Source: Thermoleophilaceae bacterium
Lineage (GTDB): Bacteria > Actinomycetota > Thermoleophilia > Solirubrobacterales > Thermoleophilaceae
Reading direction: 5' to 3'
DNA: 6,510 nucleotides
Assembly (NCBI GenBank): GCA_013813135.1
Contig: JACCSF010000399.1
Coordinates: 1-6,510 of the forward strand
The notes beneath the pieces were generated by a model, which saw nothing but the letters and a program-made list of their open reading frames with translations, did no database searches and was not told the DNA's origin. Position 1 is the first letter of the stretch. Every line of letters starts with the position of its first letter. Positions 1-6,185 of the stretch are shown one piece after another. The position numbers were made by a program, and so were the translations under genes.

Positions 1-104
1 GTCCCGGGGCGGCCGCGCTGCGCCGCCTGCGTCGCGACCGCGCCGGCCTTGCCTTCGGCGTCCCCTTCGGGGTCCGCACCAGGAGCCGGGGGCTGCCGAC
101 CTAA
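1..104 (+). CDS. Possible 3' end of an upstream gene, product unknown
   Basis: One forward frame is open from the left edge to a TAA at 102-104 and gives about 33 residues ending AFGVPFGVRTRSRGLPT. Nearly all its third codon positions are G or C (I count 31 of 33), as in the real genes downstream. I do not recognise the protein. The two other forward frames are also open here, as is common in such GC-rich DNA, so the call rests on third-position bias and on the stop falling just before the regulatory leader. If real, the gene ends about 75 bases before the riboswitch and is probably a separate transcription unit. Confidence 0.35.
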   Translation, partial: PGAAALRRLRRDRAGLAFGVPFGVRTRSRGLPT

Positions 105-177
105 GCAAAGCGGCTGGGCCGGCGGGCCCGCGATCTCGGGCCGGGGTCGAAGCGCCTCGGCTGCTGCGGGAGGTAGA
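105..177 (+). other. Spacer before the riboswitch with overlapping GC hairpins
   Basis: This non-coding gap holds a perfect 6-bp inverted repeat, GGCCCG (125-130) and CGGGCC (137-142), with a 6-base loop. A competing 5-bp pairing is GGGCC (116-120) with GGCCC (125-129). Neither is followed by a run of T, so neither is a classical intrinsic terminator, although the first could help end transcription of the upstream gene. TAGACT at 174-179 resembles a -10 box, but there is no good -35 partner and it lies almost inside the aptamer. The promoter of the cob operon should be in or just before this stretch, but I cannot point to it. Confidence 0.3.
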
Positions 178-335
178 CTCGCCGCCCTAAGGAGCGGCGG
201 TGCGAGGAACTCCGGTGCAAGTCCGGGGCGGTCGCGCCACTGTGACCGAAGAGTCGTCTCCCACGATGCCACCGCCGGCGTGCGGGAAGGCGGGAGTGCG
301 GCGAAGATTCGGGAGCCAGGACACTTGGACCGGCG
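178..335 (+). promoter_or_regulatory. Cobalamin riboswitch (aptamer)
   Basis: The conserved blocks of the B12 aptamer appear in order. First comes GAGGAACTCCGGTGCAAGTC (204-223), in which CTCCGG-type and CCGG bases form the P3-like arm. It is followed by the core GCGCCACTGTGA (233-244), then CGGGAAGGC (283-291), and finally the B12 box GGGAGCCAGGACACTTGG (311-328). Outer pairing is possible between CGCCG (180-184) and CGGCG (331-335), which would close the aptamer. The element lies directly upstream of cbtB, cbtA and cob genes, the expected targets. By the usual behaviour of the family, adenosylcobalamin or a related cobalamin should bind and reduce expression. The exact 5' edge is uncertain by about 10-15 bases. 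Confidence 0.93.
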
Positions 336-367
336 CTCAAGACCGCTTGAGGGGACGCGCAATCCCC
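336..367 (+). promoter_or_regulatory. Riboswitch expression platform: two tandem hairpins next to the RBS
   Basis: Two hairpins follow the B12 box. The first is perfect, CTCAAG (336-341) with CTTGAG (346-351) around the tetraloop ACCG. The second is GGGGA (351-355) with TCCCC (363-367) around a 7-base loop. They share base 351. The 3' arm of the second ends one base before the AGGAGG of cbtB. There is no T-run, so transcription termination is unlikely and control of translation initiation is the better guess. How ligand binding in the aptamer would reach this region, for example through the loop-loop contact typical of the family, is inference. Confidence 0.5.
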
Positions 368-373
368 AGGAGG
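368..373 (+). promoter_or_regulatory. Strong ribosome binding site of cbtB
   Basis: A full AGGAGG consensus lies 6 bases before the ATG at 380. It is by far the best Shine-Dalgarno sequence in the window and fixes the cbtB start. An upstream in-frame ATG at 200 falls inside the aptamer and is not a real start. The downstream cob genes have weak sites or none, so initiation on this operon may be governed mainly here. Confidence 0.85.
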
Positions 374-379
374 TTCGAG

Positions 380-601
380 ATGTCCGAAGTCGCCGCAGGC
401 TCCGCCGCCAGGCCCGAGGTCGTTAATCCGCCTGCGATCTCAGCCGGTGAGCTCTGGCCCTGGGCCCTGTTCGGGGTGGCGCTGATGCTGTTGATCTACT
501 TCGTCGGGATCGACGAGGGAGCCGCATCGGTCGTTCCCGGCAGCACGCTTCACGAGTGGGTCCACGACGGCCGGCACCTGCTCGGCTTCCCCTGCCACTA
601 G
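380..601 (+). CDS. cbtB: CbtB, small subunit of predicted cobalt transporter
   Basis: This 73-residue protein has a polar N-terminal part (1-25), one hydrophobic membrane span (about 27-45, WALFGVALMLLIYFVG) and a histidine-rich tail. The tail carries His58, His62, His66 and His73 plus Cys72 in the pattern LHEWVHDGRHLLGFPCH, which is the hallmark of CbtB and the presumed metal-binding site. The length is normal for the family (about 60-75). It is the first gene after the cobalamin riboswitch and is followed after 15 bases by cbtA, its usual partner. The family role, cobalt uptake for B12 synthesis, was predicted from such riboswitch and gene neighbourhoods; direct biochemistry is limited as far as I know. 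The start is set by AGGAGG at 368-373. Confidence 0.92.
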   Translation: MSEVAAGSAARPEVVNPPAISAGELWPWALFGVALMLLIYFVGIDEGAASVVPGSTLHEWVHDGRHLLGFPCH

Positions 602-616
602 GGGCGGGATGACGAG

Positions 617-1381
617 ATGCTCAGGAAGCTGCTGATTTGCGGCCTGGTCGCCGGCTTCTTCGCCGGCCTGGTCGCGTTCGGGTTCATGACGGTCGCGGGC
701 GAGCCCGCGGTGGACCAGGCGATCGCCTACGAGGAGGCGCATGCGCCGCCCGTGCCACCCGGTGAGGAGGAGCAAGAGCCGGTCTCCCGCGACACCCAGA
801 AGGGCGTCGGGCTGCTGACCGCCTCGACCGTCTACGGCCTCGCCCTCGGTGGGATCTTCGCGCTGGTCTTCGCGTACGCCTACGGGCGGGTGGGTCGAGC
901 GAGCCCGGCACGCACGGCGCTCTGGCTGGCTGCCGCGGCGTTTCTGGTCGTGTACCTCGTGCCGTTCATCAAGTATCCGCCCAACCCGCCCGCGGTCGGC
1001 GACCCCGACACGATCGGCGAACGGACGGCGCTCTATCTCGTGATGGTGTGGATCTCGGTCCTCGCGGCTCTGGCGGCCGTGCGGCTGCGCAGAACGCTCG
1101 CCCAGCGGCGGGCCCCGGAGGTGGCAACAGGGCTTGCGGGCGTGGCCTACCTCGCTGTCGTGGTGGTGGCCGGGCTCGCGCTGCCGGCTATCCACGAGAT
1201 CCCCGAGACGTTCCCCGCCACGACCCTGTGGCGCTTCCGCGAGGCGTCCGTGGGCACGCAGCTCGTCATGTGGACGAGCATCGGGGCGGTGTTCTCCGTC
1301 ACGGCGCAGCGCGTGATGACCGGACGGCCGCTCTGGGCTTTCGGCGGCCGGCGGAGGGCGGCGGCCACGGCTGGAGAGTGA
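617..1381 (+). CDS. cbtA: CbtA, membrane subunit of predicted cobalt transporter
   Basis: This 254-residue integral membrane protein has hydrophobic stretches at about 5-27, 67-89, 101-119, 137-156, 173-190 and 213-230. Family signatures are visible: the pattern KYPPNPPAVGDPDTIGERT (119-137) and LPAIHEIPETFPATTLWRFR (189-208), rich in Pro, Glu and His. Between the first two spans is an acidic, proline-rich loop (39-55) with His42 that could meet the metal on its way in; that role is inference. The N-terminus begins at an ATG after a weak GGGAT-type site. With CbtB it is predicted to import cobalt for corrin synthesis. The stop TGA (1379-1381) overlaps the GTG start of cobG. Confidence 0.92.
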   Translation: MLRKLLICGLVAGFFAGLVAFGFMTVAGEPAVDQAIAYEEAHAPPVPPGEEEQEPVSRDTQKGVGLLTASTVYGLALGGIFALVFAYAYGRVGRASPARTALWLAAAAFLVVYLVPFIKYPPNPPAVGDPDTIGERTALYLVMVWISVLAALAAVRLRRTLAQRRAPEVATGLAGVAYLAVVVVAGLALPAIHEIPETFPATTLWRFREASVGTQLVMWTSIGAVFSVTAQRVMTGRPLWAFGGRRRAAATAGE

Positions 1382-2589
1382 CCGCTCTCGGTGCGCCCGC
1401 AGCCGCACGGTCCGGCGACGATCGTTGCCCCGGTGTCCTGCGTCTTCACGAGGCGCAGGACGGCGGGCTGGCGCGGATTCGCCTGCCGGGTGGGCGGATA
1501 GCCGCGGCCCAGCTCGACGCGGTCGCGGCCGCCGCGCGGCTCGGGAACGGCCTCGTCGAGCTGACCTCGCGTGCCAATCTGCAGGTGCGCGGACTGCCCG
1601 GGGTCGCCGCGGAGCGGGTCGAGATGCTGCTGGGGGAGGCGGGCCTGCTCCCCTCGCGCACCCACGAGCGCGTGCGCAACGTGCTGGGGAGCCCGCTTGA
1701 CGGGCGGCATCCGCGTTCGGTGGCGGCTACCGACGCGGTCGTGGACGCGGTCGACCGCGGGCTCGTCGCTGACCCGCTGCTCGCGCAGCTCCCGGGTCGC
1801 TTCCTGATCGCCGTGGACGACGGCGCCGGGCTGGCGGCAGAGGCCGGCGCGGACGTAACGCTGACCGCGGAGTGCGGCTTCGGCCGGCTCGGCGCGCAGC
1901 CCGCCTTCGCGCTGTGGCTGGCGGGCCGCCGTACGACGCTCGAGGTCCCGGTGGCCGAGGCGGCTGGACTTGCCCTCGCGGCGGCTCGCGCCTTCCTGGC
2001 GGTTCGTGCCGAGCAGGATCGGGGGGCGTGGCGGCTCCGCGAGCTCGACGGCGGTCCCGCGAAGGTCGCGCGCCGCCTGGGTTCCGGGATCTCGTCGATC
2101 GAGTCCGCTCGCTCCCGGACGCGGCTGGCACCGGGGACCGTGGCGCAGAGGGACGGCCGCGCCGCGGTTACGGCGCTACCGCCGCTCGGACGCATCGGAC
2201 CGCCGGCCGTCGACGGCCTGGCCGAGCTGGCCCGCGCACACGGAGGAGAGGTCAGGCTGTCCACGCGCCGAACGCTGAGCCTGCTCGACCTCGACACTGC
2301 TCAGGTCGCGTCCATCCAGAGCACCCTCGACCGGCTGGGTCTGGTCGTCTCGCCGCGCTCCGGATGGGAAGGGCTGTCGGCGTGCGCGGGGCTCGGTGCT
2401 TGCACCAAGGCGCGCGTGGACGTGCGCGCCGCCGCCGCTCGAAGCGCCGCCGGGCGCGGGGCGGACGACCCGAGCGAGCACTGGTCCGCCTGCGACAGGC
2501 GTTGCGGCGAGCCGGCTGACGTGGGGGTGGCCGTCTTCGCCGACGGCGCCGGCTTGACCCGGCTTGCCGCCCCGGGGGCGGCTCCGTGA
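1378..2589 (+). CDS. cobG: CobG, precorrin-3B synthase (oxygen-dependent)
   Basis: CobG oxidises precorrin-3A with O2, giving the C20-hydroxy gamma-lactone precorrin-3B that allows ring contraction. The protein (403 residues) is related to nitrite and sulfite reductases. Near the N-terminus is CPGVLRLHEAQDGGLARIRLPGG-type sequence (17-39), followed by LTSRANLQVRGL (62-73), the ferredoxin-like half-domain. A second half-domain lies at about 264-330. The [4Fe-4S] ligands are Cys336 and Cys342 (CX5C) with Cys372 and Cys376 (CX3C, preceded by HWSA). Length is slightly below the 459 residues of the Pseudomonas denitrificans enzyme, and all parts appear present. The start is taken as GTG at 1378, which overlaps the cbtA stop as GTGA and gives the expected N-terminus; reading further upstream in this frame runs inside cbtA. 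Its presence marks the aerobic B12 route. Confidence 0.93.
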   Translation: MTALGAPAAARSGDDRCPGVLRLHEAQDGGLARIRLPGGRIAAAQLDAVAAAARLGNGLVELTSRANLQVRGLPGVAAERVEMLLGEAGLLPSRTHERVRNVLGSPLDGRHPRSVAATDAVVDAVDRGLVADPLLAQLPGRFLIAVDDGAGLAAEAGADVTLTAECGFGRLGAQPAFALWLAGRRTTLEVPVAEAAGLALAAARAFLAVRAEQDRGAWRLRELDGGPAKVARRLGSGISSIESARSRTRLAPGTVAQRDGRAAVTALPPLGRIGPPAVDGLAELARAHGGEVRLSTRRTLSLLDLDTAQVASIQSTLDRLGLVVSPRSGWEGLSACAGLGACTKARVDVRAAAARSAAGRGADDPSEHWSACDRRCGEPADVGVAVFADGAGLTRLAAPGAAP

Positions 2590-3212
2590 TCGCCTACCTT
2601 CAGGACGGCGCCGAGATCTACCGGCGCTCGTTCGCCACGATCCGGGCCGAAGCTGACCTGGCCGGCCTGGATCCGGTGCTCGAGCGGGTCGTGGTCCGGA
2701 TGATCCACGCGTGCGGGATGGTCGACCTGCGCGACGATGTGGCCGCCTCGGAGGGCTTCGCCGCCGCCGCCCGTGGGGCGCTCGAACGGGGCGCCCCGGT
2801 GCTCTGTGACACGGAGATGGTCGCCGCCGGGGTCACCCGCTCGCGCCTGCCCGCCGCCAACGACGTCGTGTGTACGCTGGGCGACTCCGACGTTCCGGCG
2901 CGCGCCCGCGACCTCGGCACCACGCGCAGCGCGGCGGCGCTCGACCTGTGGGGCGACCGGCTCGCCGGCGCGGTGGTCGTGATCGGCAACGCGCCCACGG
3001 CGCTGTTCCGCCTGCTCGAGCGCCTCGAAGAGGGCGCTGGCCTGCCCGCCGCGGTGATCGGCGTGCCGGTCGGGTTCGTCGGCGCGGAGGAGTCTAAGGC
3101 AGAGCTGGCCGGCAACTCGGCGGGGCTCGAGTACCTGGTGGTCCACGGCCGTCGCGGCGGGAGCGCCATCGCCGCCGCGGCGGTGAACGCCCTCGCCCGG
3201 CACGAGGAATGA
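2586..3212 (+). CDS. cobH: CobH, precorrin-8X methylmutase
   Basis: CobH moves the C11 methyl group of precorrin-8X to C12, giving hydrogenobyrinic acid. The 208-residue length is standard. Signatures run in order: IYRRSFATIRAEADL (11-25), the catalytic histidine in RMIHACGMVDL (His41), CDTEMVAAG (74-82), GTTRSAAAL (111-119), VIGNAPTALF (132-141), and PVGFVGAEESKAEL near 161-174. The last two contribute to the substrate pocket in family structures. It starts at GTG 2586, which overlaps the cobG stop as GTGA, and there is no good Shine-Dalgarno site, so translation probably depends on coupling with cobG. It would be called CbiC in anaerobic pathways; CobG beside it favours the cobH name. Confidence 0.96.
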   Translation: MIAYLQDGAEIYRRSFATIRAEADLAGLDPVLERVVVRMIHACGMVDLRDDVAASEGFAAAARGALERGAPVLCDTEMVAAGVTRSRLPAANDVVCTLGDSDVPARARDLGTTRSAAALDLWGDRLAGAVVVIGNAPTALFRLLERLEEGAGLPAAVIGVPVGFVGAEESKAELAGNSAGLEYLVVHGRRGGSAIAAAAVNALARHEE

Positions 3213-4711
3213 TGGGCGCCGCGCCCGGCCGGTTGTTCGGAGTCGGCATCGGCCCGGGAGACCCCGAGCTGCTGACGCTCAAGGCCCGGCGGGTGATCGA
3301 GGCGGCCGCCGTCGTGGCGTATCCGACCGCGCGGCACGGACGGAGCGTCTCGCGCCGGATCGCCGCCCCCTACCTCGGCGAGGCGCAGATCGAGGTGGCG
3401 CTGACCTTCCCGGTGACAACCGAGGAGACCGAGTCGCCCGAGGCGTACGAGCACGCGCTGTGTGACTTCTACGACGCCGGTGCCGAGCAGCTGGCCGCGC
3501 ATCTCGATGCCGGGCGCGACGTCGCCGTTCTGTGTGAGGGAGACCCTTTCTTCTACGGCTCGTACATGTACCTGCACGAGCGGCTCGCGCATCGCTACGA
3601 GACCGAGGTGGTGCCCGGGGTCACGTCCTTCTCCGCCGCCGCGGCCGCGGCGGGGACGCCACTCGCCAAGCGAGACGACGTGCTGACGGTGTTTCCCGGC
3701 ACGCTGCCGCCCGACGTGCTCGCCACAAGCCTGCGCGGCGTGGACGCCGCGGTGGTGCTGAAGCTGGGCCGGACGTTCGAGAGCGTGCGCGACGCGGCGG
3801 AGACGGCGGGCGTCGCCGACCGCGCTGTCTACGTGGAGCGCGCCAGCGCGCCCGAGCAGCGCGTCGCAGCGCTGCGCGACGTCGATGGCGAAGTGCCCTA
3901 CATGTCGTTGGTGCTCGTGCCGACGGTTGGAGCCGAGGCGCGCCGGTCCGAGAACGGGCAGGGTCGCGTGTCCGTGGTCGGGCTGGGCCCGGCCGGGGCC
4001 GAGTGGCTGACGCCCGAAGCGCGCGCGGAATTGGCCGAGGCCGACGAGCTGATCGGCTACGGGACCTACCTCGCGCGCGTGCCGGCTCGGCCCCGGCAGC
4101 GCCGGCATGCGAGCGACAACCGCGTGGAGGACACCCGAGCGCGACTGGCGCTCGAGCTCGCCGCCGCGGGCAGGCGCGTGGCGGTCGTGTCGTCGGGCGA
4201 CCCCGGGATCTTCGCGATGGCCACCGCCGTCCTGGAGGCGGCCGATGAGGCGAGCAACGGCAGCGCCGGCGTCGAGGTGAGGGTGGTGCCGGGGTTGTCG
4301 GCGATGCAGGCCGCCGCGGCGCGCGTGGGAGCGCCGCTCGGCCACGACTTCTGCGTGCTCTCGCTGTCCGATCAGCTCAAGCCGTGGGAGGTGATCGAGC
4401 GCCGGCTGGACGCCGCCGCCGCCGCGGACCTCGCGCTGGCGCTCTACAACCCGGCCTCGCGCACACGGCGAGAGCAGCTCGAGCGCGCGCGGGAGGTGCT
4501 GCTAGGCCATCGCAGGCCGGAAACCCCGGTCGTCGTGGCACGCGCCGTGGGGAGCGCCGACGAGGCGATTGCCGTCACGACGCTCGCGGGCCTTGACCCC
4601 GAGTCCGTGGACATGCGGACGCTGCTCCTGGTCGGCTCATCGACGACCAGAGTGGTCCCAAACGGCACCGGGACGCCGCGCGTCTACACGCCGCGCCGGT
4701 ACCCCGGCTGA
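3209..4711 (+). CDS. cobIJ: CobIJ, fused precorrin-2 C20- and precorrin-3B C17-methyltransferase
   Basis: This 500-residue bifunctional enzyme consists of two tetrapyrrole methylases in tandem. Residues about 6-239 are CobI: GVGIGPGDPELLTLKA, LCEGDPFFYGSYMYL (108-122), VVPGVTSFSAAAAAAG. CobI makes precorrin-3A from precorrin-2 with S-adenosylmethionine. A short polar linker (about 240-252) leads to CobJ (about 253-484): VVGLGPAGAEWLTPEA, HASDNRVEDTR (300-310), SSGDPGIFAMA (328-338), VVPGLSAMQAAAARVGAPLG, ALYNPASRTR (411-420) and MRTLLLVGSSTTRV. CobJ methylates C17 and drives ring contraction to precorrin-4. The fusion is common in actinobacteria. The ATG at 3209 overlaps the cobH stop as ATGA. 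A second ATG follows directly at 3212 and is better spaced from GAGG (3204-3207), so either could be used. The 3' end overlaps cobK, on the other strand, by 28 bp. Confidence 0.96.
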   Translation: MMGAAPGRLFGVGIGPGDPELLTLKARRVIEAAAVVAYPTARHGRSVSRRIAAPYLGEAQIEVALTFPVTTEETESPEAYEHALCDFYDAGAEQLAAHLDAGRDVAVLCEGDPFFYGSYMYLHERLAHRYETEVVPGVTSFSAAAAAAGTPLAKRDDVLTVFPGTLPPDVLATSLRGVDAAVVLKLGRTFESVRDAAETAGVADRAVYVERASAPEQRVAALRDVDGEVPYMSLVLVPTVGAEARRSENGQGRVSVVGLGPAGAEWLTPEARAELAEADELIGYGTYLARVPARPRQRRHASDNRVEDTRARLALELAAAGRRVAVVSSGDPGIFAMATAVLEAADEASNGSAGVEVRVVPGLSAMQAAAARVGAPLGHDFCVLSLSDQLKPWEVIERRLDAAAAADLALALYNPASRTRREQLERAREVLLGHRRPETPVVVARAVGSADEAIAVTTLAGLDPESVDMRTLLLVGSSTTRVVPNGTGTPRVYTPRRYPG

Positions 4712-5445
4712 GCCGCTCGCGCCACCCAGGCCAGCGCGTCGGTCACCGTGACCACCGCGGGGACGGTCGGTCGCGCCGGCCGCCGCACCACAACCACGGG
4801 CAGGCCCCGCTCGCGCGCCGCGTCGAGCTTTGCGCTCGTGTGTCTGCCGCCACTGTCCTTGGTCACCACCAGGTCGATCCCGTGGCGGTCGATCAGCTCG
4901 ATCTCGCCTGACAGCTCGTAGGGGCCCCGGTCGAGCAGCACCTCGCTGTGCGGCGGGAGGGGCGACTCGGGCTGATCGACGCAGCGGATCAGGAACCACG
5001 CCGAATCCACGTCGGCGAAGGCCGCGAGCCCCTGGCGCCCCGTGGTGAGCAGCACCCGGCGCCCGAGGCGCGGCACCAGCTCGGCGGCCTGCGACAGGTC
5101 ATCGACCCAGTGCCAGCTGTCCCCCGGCCGCTCCGACCACCCGGGGCGCTCGAGGCGCAGCAGCTCGACGCCGGCGGCGGGGCAGGCGCGCGCGGCAGAG
5201 GCCGAGATGCGCTGCGCGAAGGGATGGGTCGCGTCGACCACGGCGCTCACACCGCGCTCCCGCAGCCAGCTCGCCAACCCCTCGGGCCCGCCGAAGCCGC
5301 CGATCCGCACCTCACCCGCGGGCAGCCGCGGCCGGCTCACCCGGCCGGCCAGGGACGACACCACATGCACCCCGTCCGCGTCGAGGGCGGCGGCGAGCTC
5401 GCGCGCCTCGGCGGTGCCGCCGAGGATGAGCACCGGGCCGCTCAC
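4684..5445 (-). CDS. cobK: CobK, precorrin-6A reductase
   Basis: CobK is an NADPH-dependent reductase that converts precorrin-6A to the dihydro form precorrin-6B. The protein is 253 residues, normal for the family. It shows the N-terminal nucleotide-binding start VLILGGTAEARELA (5-18), SLAGRV (31-36), VVDATHPFAQRIS (69-81), RLERPGW (97-103), LLTTGRQGL (132-140), and LVVTKDSGGRHTSAKLDAAR (192-211), followed by VVVVRRP. The GTG at 5445 overlaps the cobM stop as GTGA and places GGT at the usual position. Longer in-frame starts upstream would run through cobM in another frame and add non-homologous sequence. It is last in the reverse arm and ends inside the 3' end of cobIJ. Confidence 0.95.
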   Translation of the reverse strand: MSGPVLILGGTAEARELAAALDADGVHVVSSLAGRVSRPRLPAGEVRIGGFGGPEGLASWLRERGVSAVVDATHPFAQRISASAARACPAAGVELLRLERPGWSERPGDSWHWVDDLSQAAELVPRLGRRVLLTTGRQGLAAFADVDSAWFLIRCVDQPESPLPPHSEVLLDRGPYELSGEIELIDRHGIDLVVTKDSGGRHTSAKLDAARERGLPVVVVRRPARPTVPAVVTVTDALAWVARAAQPGYRRGV

Positions 5446-6185
5446 GGTCGCTCGCGCTCGGGCGAGTAGAGGTGGCTCTCGCTGAACCCCCGCTTGGCGA
5501 GCGCCGGGCCCACGATGATCACGGCGGTCCGGCGCACTGCGGAGCGCTCGACCTCGCCGGCGATCGTCGCGAGCGTGCCGCGCAGTACGACCTCCTGAGG
5601 CCAGCTCGCCCACGCCACCACGGCCACCGGGCAGTCCGGCCCGTAGTGGGGTTCCAGCTCCGCGGCGAGCTCCTTCATCGCCTGGGCGCCGAGATGGATC
5701 ACGAGCGTCGCGCCGTGCTCAGCCAGCGCTCCGAGCTCCTCGCCCTCCGGCTTGGGAGTCGCGCAACGGGCGTGCCGGGTGAGGATCACGGTCTGCGCCA
5801 CGCCGGGCAGGGTCAATTCCTGGCCCAGCGCCGCGGCCGCCGCGGCGAACGCCGGAACGCCGGGAGTCACGTCCCACGGGATGCCGAACTCGTCGAGGTG
5901 GCGCATCTGCTCCGCGGCCGCGCTGTAGATGGACAGGTCGCCCGAATGCAGCCGCGCCACGTCGTGCCCGCGCTCGTGTGCCGCGCTCAGCTCGCCGACG
6001 ATCTCGTTCAGGTCCAGGCTCTGCGTGTCCACCAGCCGGGCGTCCGCGGGCGCGTGCTCGAGCACCTCCGGCGGCACGAGGGCACCGGCGTATAGGCAGA
6101 CGGGGCATTCCGCGATCAGCCGCTGCGCGCGCAGCGTCAACAGGTCGGCGGCTCCCGGGCCCGCGCCGATGAAGTGAACGGTCAC
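5442..6185 (-). CDS. cobM: CobM, precorrin-4 C11-methyltransferase
   Basis: CobM is an S-adenosylmethionine-dependent tetrapyrrole methylase that methylates C11 of precorrin-4 to give precorrin-5. The 247 residues match the usual length. Motifs are VHFIGAGPGAADLLTLRA (3-20), CLYAGALVPPEVL (30-42), DTQSLDLNEI (53-62), RLHSGDLSIYSA (78-89) with the GD cofactor loop, VTPGVPAFAAAAAALG (106-121), ATLVIHL (159-165), AWASWPQEVVLRGTL (191-205) and TAVIIVG (220-226). The stretch TRHARCATPKPEGEEL (136-151) differs from the proteobacterial form but resembles actinobacterial CobM as I recall it. The GTG at 6185 overlaps the cobL stop as GTGA and gives the expected N-terminus. In an anaerobic pathway it would be CbiF. 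Confidence 0.95.
   Translation of the reverse strand: MTVHFIGAGPGAADLLTLRAQRLIAECPVCLYAGALVPPEVLEHAPADARLVDTQSLDLNEIVGELSAAHERGHDVARLHSGDLSIYSAAAEQMRHLDEFGIPWDVTPGVPAFAAAAAALGQELTLPGVAQTVILTRHARCATPKPEGEELGALAEHGATLVIHLGAQAMKELAAELEPHYGPDCPVAVVAWASWPQEVVLRGTLATIAGEVERSAVRRTAVIIVGPALAKRGFSESHLYSPERERP

Noticed and set aside
116..142. GC hairpins as an intrinsic terminator of the upstream gene
   Set aside because: No T-run follows, and stems of 5-6 bp arise easily in such GC-rich sequence. Kept only as part of the spacer description.
174..179. TAGACT as the -10 box of the operon promoter
   Set aside because: There is no matching -35 at 16-19 bp, and transcription from it would start inside the aptamer and lose its closing strand.
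200..379. In-frame upstream ATG that would lengthen CbtB by 60 residues
   Set aside because: The extension translates the riboswitch itself, is not CbtB-like, and a perfect AGGAGG precedes the ATG at 380.
440..1408. Long reverse-strand open frame opposite cbtB and cbtA
   Set aside because: The translation is low-complexity Arg/His/Asp/Gly-rich with no family pattern, while the forward strand encodes clear CbtB and CbtA. It is an effect of GC-rich codons.
2618..4345. 575-codon reverse-strand open frame opposite cobH and cobIJ
   Set aside because: It is a shadow of two well-recognised forward genes; its product is rich in Arg, His and Ala and resembles no family. The same holds for the reverse frames at 1446-2297 and 2301-3203.
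4673..4696. Direct repeat ACGCCGCGC (4673-4681 and 4688-4696) at the convergent gene ends
   Set aside because: Nine bases of GC-rich sequence encoding two Thr-Pro-Arg copies in cobIJ; likely chance, with no sign of an attachment site.
4948..5469. Forward open frame inside cobK
   Set aside because: cobK on the reverse strand has full-length family motifs; the forward translation has none.
5733..5780. Apparent loss of a Gly-Arg pair in CobM (TRHARCATP) as a damaged active site
   Set aside because: Actinobacterial CobM proteins, as I recall them, vary at the same place and keep the TR and PxGE ends, so this is probably a lineage trait.
5472..6095. Forward open frame inside cobM
   Set aside because: cobM on the reverse strand is unambiguous; the forward product is Arg/His-rich without motifs.
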